64,000 nt of DNA, taken from NCBI RefSeq assembly GCF_000165835.1, contig NC_014640.1, positions 1,922,001-1,986,000 on the forward strand, written 5' to 3'. The notes beneath the pieces were generated by a model that made no database searches, was not told the origin of the DNA, and was given only the letters and a program-made list of their open reading frames with translations. Source of the stretch: Achromobacter xylosoxidans A8 (GTDB taxonomy: Bacteria; Pseudomonadota; Gammaproteobacteria; Burkholderiales; Burkholderiaceae_B). A program made the position numbers and the translations under genes. Shown here one piece after another: positions 35,190 through 44,279 of the stretch. Position 1 is the first letter of the stretch; each line of letters starts with the position of its first letter.

Positions 35190-37052
35190 ATGACGACAGA
35201 TTTACTGGACCGCATTCAATCCCCGGCAGACCTCAAGCGCCTGGATCGCCGCGAGCTGAAAAGGCTGGCCGACGAGTTGCGCGGCTTCGTGCTGGAGTCG
35301 GTGTCCAAAACGGGCGGGCACCTGTCGTCCAACCTGGGCACGGTCGAGCTCACCCTGGCCTTGCACCAGGTGTTCGACACGCCCCATGACCGCATCGTCT
35401 GGGACGTGGGTCACCAGTCCTACCCGCACAAGATCCTGACCGGACGCCGCGCCGGCATGGCCAAGCTGCGCCAGCAGGGCGGGATTTCGGGCTTCCCGAA
35501 ACGCAGCGAATCCGAATACGACGCCTTCGGCACCGCGCATTCCTCCACCTCCATCTCGGCTGCGCTGGGCATGGCGGTGGCATCGCGCAACGCCGGCGTG
35601 CAGCGCCAGCACATCGCCATCATCGGCGACGGCGCGATGTCCGCGGGCATGGCCTTCGAGGCCATGAACAATGCCGGCGTCACGCCCAACATCAACCTGC
35701 TGGTGATCCTGAACGACAACGACATGTCGATCTCGCCGCCGGTAGGGGCGTTGAACCGCTACCTGGCGCGCCTGATGTCGGGCCGTTTCTACGCCGCCGC
35801 CAAGAACGTGGGCCGCGCGGTGCTGCAGCACGTGCCGCCGGTGCTGGAACTGGCGCGCCGCTTCGAGGAACATGCCAAGGGCATGGTCACGCCGGCCACG
35901 CTGTTCGAGGAATTCGGCTTCAACTACGTCGGCCCGATCGACGGGCACGACCTGGACGCGCTGGTTCCTACCCTGCAGAACCTCAAGGCCCTGGAAGGCC
36001 TGCAGTTCCTGCACGTGGTGACCAAGAAGGGCCAGGGCTACAAGCTGGCCGAGGCCGATCCGGTGCTGTACCACGGCCCCGGCAAGTTCGATCCGGCGGT
36101 CGGCATCCAGCAATCGAAGGCGCCCGGCAAGCGCAGCTTCACGCAGGTGTTCGGCCAGTGGCTGTGCGACATGGCCGAGCAGGATTCGCGTCTGGTCGCC
36201 ATCACCCCCGCCATGCGCGAAGGCAGCGGACTGGTGGAATTCGAGCAGCGCTTTCCGCTGCGCTACTTCGACGTGGGCATCGCCGAGCAGCACGCCGTGA
36301 CCTTCGCCGCCGGCATTGCCTGCGAAGGCCAGAAGCCCGTGGTCGCGATCTACTCCACCTTCATGCAGCGCGGTTACGACCAGTTCATCCATGACGTCGC
36401 CCTGCAGAACCTGGACGTGACCTTCGCGCTGGACCGCGCCGGCCTGGTGGGCGCGGACGGCGCCACGCATGCCGGCAACTATGACATCGCCTTCCTGCGC
36501 TGCGTGCCCAACATGGTCGTGGCCACGCCTTCGGACGAAAACGAAACGCGGCTGCTGCTGTCGACCTGTTATCAGCACCCCGGTCCGGCGTCGGTGCGCT
36601 ATCCGCGTGGCGCAGGCTGTGGCGCGGCGGAAGCGCCCGGCCTGGATACGGTCGAACTCGGCCGCGGCGTGGTGCGCCGCGAGGGCCGCAAGATCGCCAT
36701 CCTGGGCTTCGGCATGCTGCTCCAGGCCGCGCTGGGCGCCGCTGAAAAACTCGACGCCACCGTGGCCGACATGCGCTTCGTCAAGCCGATCGACCGCGAG
36801 CTGATCCTCGACTTGGCCAGCCGCCACGACGCGCTGGTCACGCTGGAAGATGCCTCCATCATGGGCGGCGCGGGCAGCGCGGTGCTGGAAACGCTGAGCG
36901 CGGCCGGGATCACGATTCCGGTGCTGCAACTGGGCCTGCCCGACGAGTTCATCGACCATGGCGAGCAGTCGGCGCTATGGGCCGGCATCGGCCTGGATGC
37001 GACGGGCATCGAAAGCTCGATCCGCGCCCGCTACGCCGATCTGCTGGGCTGA
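35190..37052 (+). CDS. dxs: 1-deoxy-D-xylulose-5-phosphate synthase
   Basis: The 620-residue enzyme, the same length as E. coli Dxs, joins pyruvate and glyceraldehyde 3-phosphate in the first step of the MEP isoprenoid pathway. It shows [18 protein letters not shown], the thiamine diphosphate motif [18 protein letters not shown]...NDNDMS, and the C-terminal transketolase domain with [17 protein letters not shown] and [17 protein letters not shown]. With ispA upstream it supplies precursors for quinones and undecaprenyl phosphate. Confidence 0.97.
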   Translation: MTTDLLDRIQSPADLKRLDRRELKRLADELRGFVLESVSKTGGHLSSNLGTVELTLALHQVFDTPHDRIVWDVGHQSYPHKILTGRRAGMAKLRQQGGISGFPKRSESEYDAFGTAHSSTSISAALGMAVASRNAGVQRQHIAIIGDGAMSAGMAFEAMNNAGVTPNINLLVILNDNDMSISPPVGALNRYLARLMSGRFYAAAKNVGRAVLQHVPPVLELARRFEEHAKGMVTPATLFEEFGFNYVGPIDGHDLDALVPTLQNLKALEGLQFLHVVTKKGQGYKLAEADPVLYHGPGKFDPAVGIQQSKAPGKRSFTQVFGQWLCDMAEQDSRLVAITPAMREGSGLVEFEQRFPLRYFDVGIAEQHAVTFAAGIACEGQKPVVAIYSTFMQRGYDQFIHDVALQNLDVTFALDRAGLVGADGATHAGNYDIAFLRCVPNMVVATPSDENETRLLLSTCYQHPGPASVRYPRGAGCGAAEAPGLDTVELGRGVVRREGRKIAILGFGMLLQAALGAAEKLDATVADMRFVKPIDRELILDLASRHDALVTLEDASIMGGAGSAVLETLSAAGITIPVLQLGLPDEFIDHGEQSALWAGIGLDATGIESSIRARYADLLG

Positions 37053-37062
37053 ATCCGCTTCG

Positions 37063-37089
37063 ATTCCTGCGGGCTTTGTCCGCAGGAAT
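37063..37089 (+). terminator. Hairpin after dxs
   Basis: ATTCCTGCGG (37063-37072) and CCGCAGGAAT (37080-37089) form a perfect 10-bp stem with a 7-nt loop, 10 bp past the dxs stop. The T-tract is absent (GAAACACA follows), so it is a probable 3' end or stabiliser rather than a textbook terminator. Confidence 0.6.
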
Positions 37090-37233
37090 GAAACACACTG
37101 TTCCGGCCCCGCCAACCTACGAATAAAAGGGTTTTCCCTGGCGATTGGCGGACTATGGGCGATAATGGCCCCCTCTCAAAGATTACTAGGCCCGTGCGTT
37201 TTCACGACTGACTGCCTAGACAGGTAAGCCGAA

Positions 37234-38031
37234 ATGAATTCTCCGATCGACCCCGCCATCGTGATGCCCGACGTCCAGAGTTCGGCGGACACCCGGCACA
37301 TCCCGATTCAGCGCGTGGGCATCCGTGGCGTGCGCCACCCCATGTTGATTGAAAGCGGCGACGGCTCGCCCCAGGGCACCGTGGCCAACTGGACGCTGAC
37401 CGTGGCCCTGCCGCCCGAAGAAAAGGGGACGCACATGTCCCGCTTCGTGGCCCTGCTGGAAAAGTACCGCAGCACCCCCATGACGCCGACCCTGTTCCGC
37501 GCCATGGCGGCCGACATGCTGCCGCTGCTGCATGCCGAGCGCGGCGACATCACCGCAGCCTTCCCGTACTTCATCAACAAGTCCGCCCCGATCTCTGGCG
37601 TGCAGAGCCTGCTGGACTACGAAGTGCAGTGGATCGCCCGAGCCCAGGGCGACGAGGTCGAGTTCGAACTGATCGTGCAGGTGCCCGTCACCAGCCTCTG
37701 TCCGTGTTCCAAGGCCATCTCCGAGTACGGCGCGCACAACCAGCGCTCGCACGTCACGGTGTCCGCCATCCTGAATGCCGACATCGGCATGGACGGCGTC
37801 ATCCGCCTGATCGAGGAAGAGGGCTCCTGCGAGCTGTGGGGTCTGCTCAAGCGCCCGGACGAGAAGTACGTCACCGAACGCGCCTACGACAACCCCAAGT
37901 TCGTCGAGGACCTGGTGCGCGACGTGGCTGCCCGCCTGAACGCGCACCCCGGCATTGCCCGCTACCGCGTGGAAGCCGAGAACTTTGAATCCATCCACAA
38001 CCACTCGGCCTACGCCGTCGTGGAAGGCTGA
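37234..38031 (+). CDS. folE2: GTP cyclohydrolase I, FolE2 type
   Basis: The 265-residue product is the COG1469 isozyme that makes 7,8-dihydroneopterin triphosphate for folate and queuosine. The key cysteine lies in [23 protein letters not shown], with flanking residues that bind the catalytic metal. FolE2 can use metals other than zinc and is zinc-starvation-induced in some bacteria, but I see no Zur-like site upstream. Start at 37234; the upstream 180 bp hold a hairpin and probably its own promoter. The DUF817 gene follows within 8 bp. Confidence 0.95.
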   Translation: MNSPIDPAIVMPDVQSSADTRHIPIQRVGIRGVRHPMLIESGDGSPQGTVANWTLTVALPPEEKGTHMSRFVALLEKYRSTPMTPTLFRAMAADMLPLLHAERGDITAAFPYFINKSAPISGVQSLLDYEVQWIARAQGDEVEFELIVQVPVTSLCPCSKAISEYGAHNQRSHVTVSAILNADIGMDGVIRLIEEEGSCELWGLLKRPDEKYVTERAYDNPKFVEDLVRDVAARLNAHPGIARYRVEAENFESIHNHSAYAVVEG

Positions 38032-38038
38032 GCTTTCC

Positions 38039-38962
38039 GTGAGCCATCCGGCGGCCAATGACTGGCCGCTCATCGCGGGGCTGCAGCAGTGGGAATCGCG
38101 GCTGGCCAGCAATCTGGCCGGCCGCGGCCGTTTTGGCGTCGCCCTCTACGAGTTCTTCCGCTTTGGCGTGAAGCAGGCTTGGGCCTGCCTGTTCGGCGGC
38201 CTGATGTGCGCGCTGCTGCTGGGTACGCACTGGTGGTATCCGCAGGGTGCCGCGCTGGCCCGCTACGATTTCCTGACCCTGGCGGCCTTGGGCATCCAGG
38301 CGCTGCTGCTGGCGCTGCGCATGGAAACCTGGAGCGAGGCGCGCGTGATCCTGCTGTTCCATGTGGTGGGCACCGGCATGGAAGTGTTCAAGACGGCCGC
38401 GGGCTCGTGGATCTATCCCGAGGCCAGCGTGCTGCGCATCGGCGGCGTGCCGCTGTTCACGGGCTTCATGTATGCGGCGGTGGGCAGTTACCTGGCCCGC
38501 GTCTGGCGCCTGTTCGACTTCCGCTTCCGTGCCCATCCGCCGGTGGCGGCCACCGTGGCGCTGTCGGTGCTGATCTACGTGAATTTCTTCGCGCACCACT
38601 ACATCATGGATATCCGGTGGGGCCTGTTTGCGCTGACCGCCATCCTGTTCGCGCGCACCTGGGTGTATTTCCGCATCTGGCAGGTCTATCGCCGCATGCC
38701 GCTGTTGCTGGGTTTCGTGCTGGTGGCCCTGTTCATCTGGTTCGCCGAGAACATCGGCACCTTCGCCAATGCCTGGCGCTATCCCAATCAGTCGCAGGGC
38801 TGGGAGCTGGTGTCCATCGCCAAGCTGGGCTCTTGGTTCCTGCTGATGATCATCAGCTATGTGATGGTCAGCGTGGTCAACCGGCCCGAGGAAATCGATG
38901 TTGCCGATTTGCCTCTGCGGACGGGGCAGGGCGGTGGAAATAGCCCGTCCCTGATTTCCTGA
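38039..38962 (+). CDS. DUF817 family integral membrane protein
   Basis: The 307-residue membrane protein has about seven to eight hydrophobic segments and the features I associate with DUF817: FFRFGVKQAWACLFGGLMC, RMETWSEARVILLFHVVGTGMEVFKTAAGSWIYPE, FTGFMYAAVGSYLARVWRLF, YVNFFAHHYIMDIRW and WFAENIGTFANAWRYP. The conserved charged and His residues inside membrane segments hint at a ligand or metal site, but function is unknown. I chose GTG 38039, 7 bp after the folE2 stop, with GGAAG upstream; co-transcription with folE2 is likely. Confidence 0.82.
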   Translation: MSHPAANDWPLIAGLQQWESRLASNLAGRGRFGVALYEFFRFGVKQAWACLFGGLMCALLLGTHWWYPQGAALARYDFLTLAALGIQALLLALRMETWSEARVILLFHVVGTGMEVFKTAAGSWIYPEASVLRIGGVPLFTGFMYAAVGSYLARVWRLFDFRFRAHPPVAATVALSVLIYVNFFAHHYIMDIRWGLFALTAILFARTWVYFRIWQVYRRMPLLLGFVLVALFIWFAENIGTFANAWRYPNQSQGWELVSIAKLGSWFLLMIISYVMVSVVNRPEEIDVADLPLRTGQGGGNSPSLIS

Positions 38963-38974
38963 GCCCTCATTGGC

Positions 38975-39003
38975 TTGCGCTGTACCGCTCAATCGGTGAT
39001 AAT
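38975..39003 (+). promoter_or_regulatory. Candidate promoter of the rpsF operon
   Basis: TTGCGC (38975-38980), a 17-bp spacer and GATAAT (38998-39003) lie 147 bp before rpsF. It implies an untranslated leader of about 140 nt. The -35 matches consensus only in TTG. Confidence 0.45.
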
Positions 39004-39149
39004 CGAGAGCTTTCTTGCTCGACCGCCCATGGTTTTTGGGTAGCGGGCTGCCCCTTGCGGGCCACTGTCCATGATGCAAATCCACCCCTGATGGAAAGCG
39101 GCGGGTGTAAGACGGTCGGCCAGCGAGACATCCTCAAGGAGTTTTACTC

Positions 39150-39527
39150 ATGCGTCACTACGAAGTGGTGTTTATCGTTCACCCCGACCAAAGCGAGCAA
39201 GTGCCCGCCATGGTCGAGCGTTACCAAGCGCTGGTCACGGGCCAAGGCGGCTCGGTTCACCGCCTGGAAGACTGGGGCCGCCGTCAACTGGCCTACCCGA
39301 TCCAGAAGCTCGTCAAGGCTCACTACGTCTGCCTGAACATCGAGTGCGGCCAAGCCACGCTGGATGAGCTGGAACACTCGTTCCGCTACAACGACGCCGT
39401 TCTGCGCCACCTGGTCATCAAGACCAAGAAGGCTCAAGCCACGCCCTCGATCATGATGAAGTCGGTCGAACGCGAAGAAGCCCGCAAGGCTTCGGCTGAA
39501 GCAGCAGCGCCGGCTCAGGCCGAGTAA
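39150..39527 (+). CDS. rpsF: 30S ribosomal protein S6
   Basis: The 125-residue protein has the S6 ferredoxin-like fold signature: [39 protein letters not shown] and [18 protein letters not shown]. The tail is Glu/Ala-rich. It pairs with S18 on the 30S platform. The ribosome site AAGGAG is 7-12 nt upstream. First gene of rpsF-priB-rpsR-rplI; the long leader could bind the S6:S18 dimer for autoregulation, as known in other bacteria. Confidence 0.98.
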   Translation: MRHYEVVFIVHPDQSEQVPAMVERYQALVTGQGGSVHRLEDWGRRQLAYPIQKLVKAHYVCLNIECGQATLDELEHSFRYNDAVLRHLVIKTKKAQATPSIMMKSVEREEARKASAEAAAPAQAE

Positions 39528-39578
39528 GCAGGGCTCACGCAGAGCTCATCCCATGAAGTCCCCTCGGTGCCTGGCAGG

Positions 39579-39902
39579 ATGAACAAGCTGGAACTCAGCG
39601 CCCGCGTTCTCGAATGCGAGCCTTTGCGCCACACTCCCGCCGGTTTGCCCGCACTGGAAATGGTGCTGGCGCACGAGTCGGAAGTCGTCGAAGCAGGCCA
39701 CCCGCGCCGCGTCGAATTGACTATCGCGGCCGTGGCACTGGGCGATCTGGCGTTGCTGTTGAAGGACACCGCGCTAGGGTCCGAATTGCTGGTGCAGGGC
39801 TTTCTGGCTCCCACCCGCAAGGACTCGGTGAAGGTCAAGCTGCATTTGCAGCAGGCACGCAGGATCAGCGGCAGCGCAGGACGCGATCCGCTGGTGGCTT
39901 GA
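39579..39902 (+). CDS. priB: Primosomal replication protein N
   Basis: The 107-residue OB-fold protein reads [36 protein letters not shown] and ends in [27 protein letters not shown], the PriB pattern. It helps PriA reload DnaB at stalled forks. It stands in its usual place between rpsF and rpsR. ATG 39579 fits the family; an in-frame GTG at 39567 is possible. A short hairpin (AGGCGC/GCGCCT) follows the stop. dnaB lies less than 2 kb downstream. Confidence 0.94.
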   Translation: MNKLELSARVLECEPLRHTPAGLPALEMVLAHESEVVEAGHPRRVELTIAAVALGDLALLLKDTALGSELLVQGFLAPTRKDSVKVKLHLQQARRISGSAGRDPLVA

Positions 39903-40012
39903 AGGGAATTGAGCAAGAGGCGCGATGAGCGCCTTCTGAATACGGATAGGTTATGGGGGTTTGGGCCCGTTTTGGGTAAAACCCGGCCCCCTCAAACAAA
40001 GAGGCACATATC

Positions 40013-40285
40013 ATGGCTTTCTTCGGAAAACGCAAGGAAAAACGCAAATTCACGCAGCAGAACCCGCTTTTCAAGCGTCGTAAGTTCTGCCGCTTCACCG
40101 CTGCCGGCGTGGAAGAGATCGACTACAAGGATCTGGACACCCTGCGCGACTTCGTGCAAGAAAACGGCAAGATCATCCCGGCTCGCCTGACCGGCACCAA
40201 GGCAATCTACCAGCGTCAGCTGGACACCGCCATCAAGCGCGCGCGCTTCCTGGCCCTGTTGCCTTACACCGACAACCACAACTAA
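40013..40285 (+). CDS. rpsR: 30S ribosomal protein S18
   Basis: The 90-residue basic protein has the S18 core [41 protein letters not shown] followed by [22 protein letters not shown]. It binds 16S rRNA next to S6. The Shine-Dalgarno is AAGAGG about 9 nt upstream. Third gene of the operon, 14 bp before rplI. Confidence 0.98.
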   Translation: MAFFGKRKEKRKFTQQNPLFKRRKFCRFTAAGVEEIDYKDLDTLRDFVQENGKIIPARLTGTKAIYQRQLDTAIKRARFLALLPYTDNHN

Positions 40286-40299
40286 TCCGGGGCACTGAA

Positions 40300-40755
40300 A
40301 TGCAAGTTATTCTGCTCGAAAAAGTCGTCAACCTGGGTAACCTCGGTGAAGTCGTCCGCGTGCGTGATGGCTACGCCCGCAACTTCCTGATCCCCCAGCG
40401 CAAGGCCCGTCGCGCAACCGACGCCGCCCTGAAGGAATTCGAAGCGCGCCGCGCCGAACTGGAAAAGGCCCAGGCTGAAAAGCTGGCCGCTGCCCAGGCT
40501 CTGGGCGAGCGTCTCGCCGGCTTCCAGCTGAAGGTTGCCCAGAAGGCTGGCGTCGACGGCCGTCTGTTCGGCTCGGTCACCAACGCCGACATCGCCGAAG
40601 GCCTGAAGAAGGCTGGCTTCGAAGCCGTCGAAAAGGCGCAAGTGCGCCTGCCCAACGGCCAACTGAAGGCGGTCGGCGAGTTCCCGATCCAGGTTGCCCT
40701 GCACGCCGACGTGCTGGTCGACGTGACGGTCCTGGTCGAAGGCGAACTGTCCTAA
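40300..40755 (+). CDS. rplI: 50S ribosomal protein L9
   Basis: The 151-residue product has the L9 N-terminal domain ([36 protein letters not shown]), the long connecting helix and the C-terminal domain with [22 protein letters not shown]. It binds 23S rRNA near the L1 stalk and helps reading-frame maintenance. Last gene of the operon, followed by a strong terminator. Confidence 0.98.
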   Translation: MQVILLEKVVNLGNLGEVVRVRDGYARNFLIPQRKARRATDAALKEFEARRAELEKAQAEKLAAAQALGERLAGFQLKVAQKAGVDGRLFGSVTNADIAEGLKKAGFEAVEKAQVRLPNGQLKAVGEFPIQVALHADVLVDVTVLVEGELS

Positions 40756-40777
40756 GCCGGTACCCGCAGTAAAAAGA

Positions 40778-40803
40778 AGCCGGCCCGCGTGCCGGCTTTT
40801 TTT
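40778..40803 (+). terminator. Terminator of the rpsF-rplI operon
   Basis: The stem AGCCGGC/GCCGGCT with a 6-nt loop (40778-40797) is followed by seven T residues and further T-rich sequence, and preceded by an A-run. Confidence 0.92.
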
Positions 40804-40882
40804 CTTTTTTGCCCCGCGCCGATTGCGTGTAGGCTTCGGACTCCACGATCCAGGCCTCGCGCCGCATTCCTCAGAGGACGTC

Positions 40883-41722
40883 TTGACTCAGCCCCCCGTT
40901 CACCACAACGCGCCTCCTGGCTTGCGAGCCTGGCTGGATAGCGTGGATGCGTCGCGTGAACCGTCGGTGCGGGATGTGACGATAGAGGGCGTGCGCTGCA
41001 TCATCAAACGCCGCCGACCCAGCATCGGGCAGGGCGTGAGCTATGCGCTGCGCTATGTGCGCGCCCTGTTCCTGGGCGTGGTTTGCAAGATATTCCTGGG
41101 TGAATTCCCGCGGCCGGGCGTGCTGCTGCGCAATGGCCTGGCGCACGAGTCGCAACGCCTGGCGCAGTTGTTGAAGGCAGGCTGCCGCGTGCCCGAGGTC
41201 TGGTGGCAAGAGCAGGGCCTGCTGGTGCTGGAATACGTGGGCGAAGACCTGGCTGACCTGATCCGCAACGAGGACACGACGTCCCGGCTGTGGTTGGCGC
41301 GTGCCGCCGCGGCCGATCTGGCCGCCTTCCATGCCCGCGGCATGTGGCATGGCGGCGCGCAGATCCGCAATATCACCTTGCAGGACGGCGAACTGTGGCG
41401 CATCGATTTCGAAGAGAACATCGGTTCGACCCTGTCGCGCCCGCTGGCCCAGGCCTATGACCTGTTCCAGATGCTGGCCTCTCTGGTGTCTTTGCGTAAA
41501 TTGCCGGACGATGTGGCCCGCACGCTGGGTAAACTGGCGCTCGAAGTCTATTTCGAGAGCAACCCCGATGCCGAGGTCCGCGCCCGCCTGACACGCCTGG
41601 CGCGTGTGCTCTGCGCCATTGCGGCGCCCTTGCGCGTGGTGCTGGGCCGCCTGCCCTCACGCGATATCCAGGGATTCTTCCGCGTTGCGGATATCCTGCA
41701 GCCGTTACTATTGAAGTCATGA
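40883..41722 (+). CDS. Kinase-like protein (BUD32/lipopolysaccharide-kinase-like) coupled to dnaB
   Basis: The 279-residue product is a small atypical protein-kinase-fold protein. A glycine/lysine region includes VRCIIKRRRPSIGQG and LLRNGLAHESQRLAQLLKAGCRVPEV; LLVLEYVGEDLADLI looks like the hinge. The catalytic loop is HARGMWHGGAQIRNITL, and WRIDFEENIG supplies the metal-binding DFE. The substrate may be a lipid-linked sugar or a protein. I prefer TTG 40883, with AGAGGA 4-9 nt upstream. Its stop overlaps the dnaB ATG (ATGA), so the two are translationally coupled. Confidence 0.75.
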   Translation: MTQPPVHHNAPPGLRAWLDSVDASREPSVRDVTIEGVRCIIKRRRPSIGQGVSYALRYVRALFLGVVCKIFLGEFPRPGVLLRNGLAHESQRLAQLLKAGCRVPEVWWQEQGLLVLEYVGEDLADLIRNEDTTSRLWLARAAAADLAAFHARGMWHGGAQIRNITLQDGELWRIDFEENIGSTLSRPLAQAYDLFQMLASLVSLRKLPDDVARTLGKLALEVYFESNPDAEVRARLTRLARVLCAIAAPLRVVLGRLPSRDIQGFFRVADILQPLLLKS

Positions 41723-43101
41723 ATACACCCGCCGATTCCCAGCTCGAGTACCTGCGCGTTCCTCCCCATTCCATCGAGGCTGAACAGTCGGTCCTGGGCG
41801 GCCTGCTGCTGGACAACTCAGCCTGGGACCGCATCGCCGACGTGCTGGTGGAAGAAGACTTCTATCGCCACGACCATCGCCTGATCTGGCACCACATCGC
41901 CCGTCTCATCGGGCTGGCGCGTCCGGCCGACGTGATCACGGTCAACGAGTCCCTGATCAGCGCGGGCAAGGCCGAAGACGCCGGCGGCCTGGCCTACCTG
42001 AACGCGTTGGCGCACAACACGCCGTCCGCCGCCAACATCCGGCGCTACGGCGAAATCGTGCGCGAGCGCGCCATGTTGCGCAAGCTGGTGACGATCGCCG
42101 ACGAGATTTCGTCGGCCGCCCTGAATCCGCAGGGCAAGGAAGCCCGCCAGTTGCTGGACGAGGCCGAGTCCAAGGTGTTCAAGATCGCCCAGGAAGGCGC
42201 GCGCGGCGCCGCCGGCTTCCAGGAGATCCAGCCTCTGCTCACGCAGGTGGTCGAGCGCATCGACGAGCTCTATCACCGCGAAGGCAGTTCCGACGTGACC
42301 GGCGTGCCTACCGGTTTCACCGACCTGGACAAGATGACGTCCGGCATGCAGGGCGGCGACCTGATCATCGTGGCCGGCCGTCCGTCCATGGGCAAGACCT
42401 CGTTCTCCATGAACATCGGCGAACACGTGGCCATCGAACAGGGTCTGCCAGTGGCTGTGTTTTCCATGGAAATGGGCGCCGTGCAATTGGCGATGCGTAT
42501 GCTGGGTTCGGTGGGCCTGCTGGACCAGCACCGCATGCGTACCGGCAAGCTGATCGCCGACGATTGGCCGCGCGTGACGCACGCGGTGCAGCTGATGCAG
42601 GACGCCCAGGTTTACATCGACGAAACGCCCGCGCTCAGCCCGATGGAAGTGCGCGCGCGCACGCGCCGCCTGGCGCGCCAGTGCGGCCAGCTGGGCCTGA
42701 TCATCATCGACTACCTGCAGCTTATGTCGGGGAACGGCTCGGGCGAAAACCGCGCCACCGAAGTGTCGGAAATCAGCCGTTCGCTCAAGGGCCTGGCCAA
42801 GGAACTCAACTGCCCGCTGATCGCGCTGTCGCAGTTGAACCGAAGCCTGGAACAGCGCCCCAACAAGCGTCCCGTGATGAGCGATCTGCGCGAATCCGGC
42901 GCCATCGAACAGGACGCCGACGTGATCCTGTTCATCTACCGCGACGAGGTCTATAACCCCGACTCGCCGGACAAGGGCACCGCCGAGATCATCATCGGCA
43001 AGCAGCGTAACGGTCCCATCGGCACCGTGCGCCTTACCTTCCAGGGTTCCAGCACGCGCTTCCTGAACTTCTCCGGCGCGCAGCCGCGCGACATGTACTG
43101 A
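41719..43101 (+). CDS. dnaB: Replicative DNA helicase
   Basis: The 460-residue helicase has the DnaB N-terminal helical domain (PPHSIEAEQSVLGGLLLDNSAWDRIADVLVEEDFY) and a RecA-like C-terminal ATPase with Walker A in AGRPSMGKTSFSMNI, DYLQLMSGNG (Walker B) and the arginine-finger region EISRSLKGLAKELNCPLIALSQLNRSLEQR. It unwinds DNA at the replication fork. The ATG overlaps the stop of the kinase-like gene by 4 bp. No intein interrupts it. Confidence 0.98.
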   Translation: MNTPADSQLEYLRVPPHSIEAEQSVLGGLLLDNSAWDRIADVLVEEDFYRHDHRLIWHHIARLIGLARPADVITVNESLISAGKAEDAGGLAYLNALAHNTPSAANIRRYGEIVRERAMLRKLVTIADEISSAALNPQGKEARQLLDEAESKVFKIAQEGARGAAGFQEIQPLLTQVVERIDELYHREGSSDVTGVPTGFTDLDKMTSGMQGGDLIIVAGRPSMGKTSFSMNIGEHVAIEQGLPVAVFSMEMGAVQLAMRMLGSVGLLDQHRMRTGKLIADDWPRVTHAVQLMQDAQVYIDETPALSPMEVRARTRRLARQCGQLGLIIIDYLQLMSGNGSGENRATEVSEISRSLKGLAKELNCPLIALSQLNRSLEQRPNKRPVMSDLRESGAIEQDADVILFIYRDEVYNPDSPDKGTAEIIIGKQRNGPIGTVRLTFQGSSTRFLNFSGAQPRDMY

Positions 43102-43122
43102 GCGGTTCCGGCCCAAGAAAAA

Positions 43123-43144
43123 ACCGCGCCTCGGCGCGGTTTTT
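43123..43144. terminator. Bidirectional terminator after dnaB
   Basis: The stem ACCGCGC/GCGCGGT with a CTCG loop (43123-43140) has AAAAAA before it and TTTT after it, and separates dnaB from a converging transporter gene. Confidence 0.88.
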
Positions 43145-43165
43145 CATTGCAGGCAGGAAGCCGCT

Positions 43166-44143
43166 TCAGGCTTCAGCCTCGGGGCGTTTGCCGAAGCGCG
43201 CGGCCAGCACGCCGCACACCATCAGCTGGATCTGGTGGAATAGCATCAGCGGCAGCACGATGGCGCCGACGGCGTGGCCGGCGAACAGCACCTGCGCCAT
43301 CGGAATGCCGCTGGCCAGGCTTTTCTTCGAGCCGCAGAACAGCAGCGTGATGCGGTCTTCCACATTGAAGCCGAAGACCCGGCCCGCCAGCGCCGACAGG
43401 CCCAGCGCCAGCGCCAGGATGACGGCGCAGGCCACCACCAGGCCGGCCAGCGCGGGGATCGGGGTCGAACTCCACAGGCCTTCGTTGATGGCTTCCGAAA
43501 AAGCCGTGTAGACCACCAGCAGGATGGACCCCTGATCGACGAACTTCAGCATGGCCTTGCGCTTGTGCACCCAGGCGCCGATCCAGCGGCGGGCGAACTG
43601 GCCCAGCACGAAGGGCAGCAGCAGCTGCAGCATGATCTTGCCGACCGCGTCGAACGAAATCGGCGCGCTGCCCGCGTTGGCCACCACCGTACCCACCAGC
43701 AGCGGGGTGAGGAAGATGCCGAGCAGGCTGGAGGCGGAAGCGCTGCACACGGCGGCCGGCACATTGCCGCGCGCCATCGAGGTGAAGGCGATGGCCGACT
43801 GCACCGTGGCGGGCAGGCAGCACAGGAACAGGATGCCCAGATAGAGCTCCGGCGTGACCAGCGGCTCCAGTACCGGCTTGAGCGCCAGGCCCAGCAAGGG
43901 GAACATCAGGAAGGTCGCGGAGAAGATCGTGAGGTGCAGCTTCCAGTGCGTAAGCCCGGCGATGATGGCCTCGCGCGACAGGCGCGCGCCGTGCAGGAAG
44001 AACAGCAGGCCGACCGCGATGTTGGTGATCCAGCCGAACACCACCACGCCTTGCCCGTGCGCGGGCACGATGCTGGCGATGATGACGGTGCAGATCAGGT
44101 AGAGGGTGAAGCGGTCGGGAAGAAGGCGGGCAAGGCGTGACAT
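43166..44143 (-). CDS. Bile acid:sodium symporter family protein
   Basis: The 325-residue protein with about ten helices belongs to the SBF-like (YfeH type) group: RFTLYLICTVIIASIVPAHG, ITNIAVGLLFFLHGARLSREAI, FLCCLPATVQSAIAFTSMARGNVPAAVCSASASSLLGIFLTPLL and FCGSKKSLASGIPMAQVLF. The substrate is unknown; plant and bacterial relatives move organic anions with Na+. It ends at the shared terminator after dnaB. The start has no clear ribosome site. Confidence 0.9.
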   Translation of the reverse strand: MSRLARLLPDRFTLYLICTVIIASIVPAHGQGVVVFGWITNIAVGLLFFLHGARLSREAIIAGLTHWKLHLTIFSATFLMFPLLGLALKPVLEPLVTPELYLGILFLCCLPATVQSAIAFTSMARGNVPAAVCSASASSLLGIFLTPLLVGTVVANAGSAPISFDAVGKIMLQLLLPFVLGQFARRWIGAWVHKRKAMLKFVDQGSILLVVYTAFSEAINEGLWSSTPIPALAGLVVACAVILALALGLSALAGRVFGFNVEDRITLLFCGSKKSLASGIPMAQVLFAGHAVGAIVLPLMLFHQIQLMVCGVLAARFGKRPEAEA

Positions 44144-44279
44144 GGAGGAGGGGAGGGAGGGCGGACGGAAAGCGCCGCAGGCGCCGTAAACGGGGCGTAT
44201 TGTAGTCCCGGGGACGCCTTGCTTCCTGACAGCCAGTTGTCAGCGCCGCCGGGGCCGCAGCAAGGCCGCGGCGCGGCGC

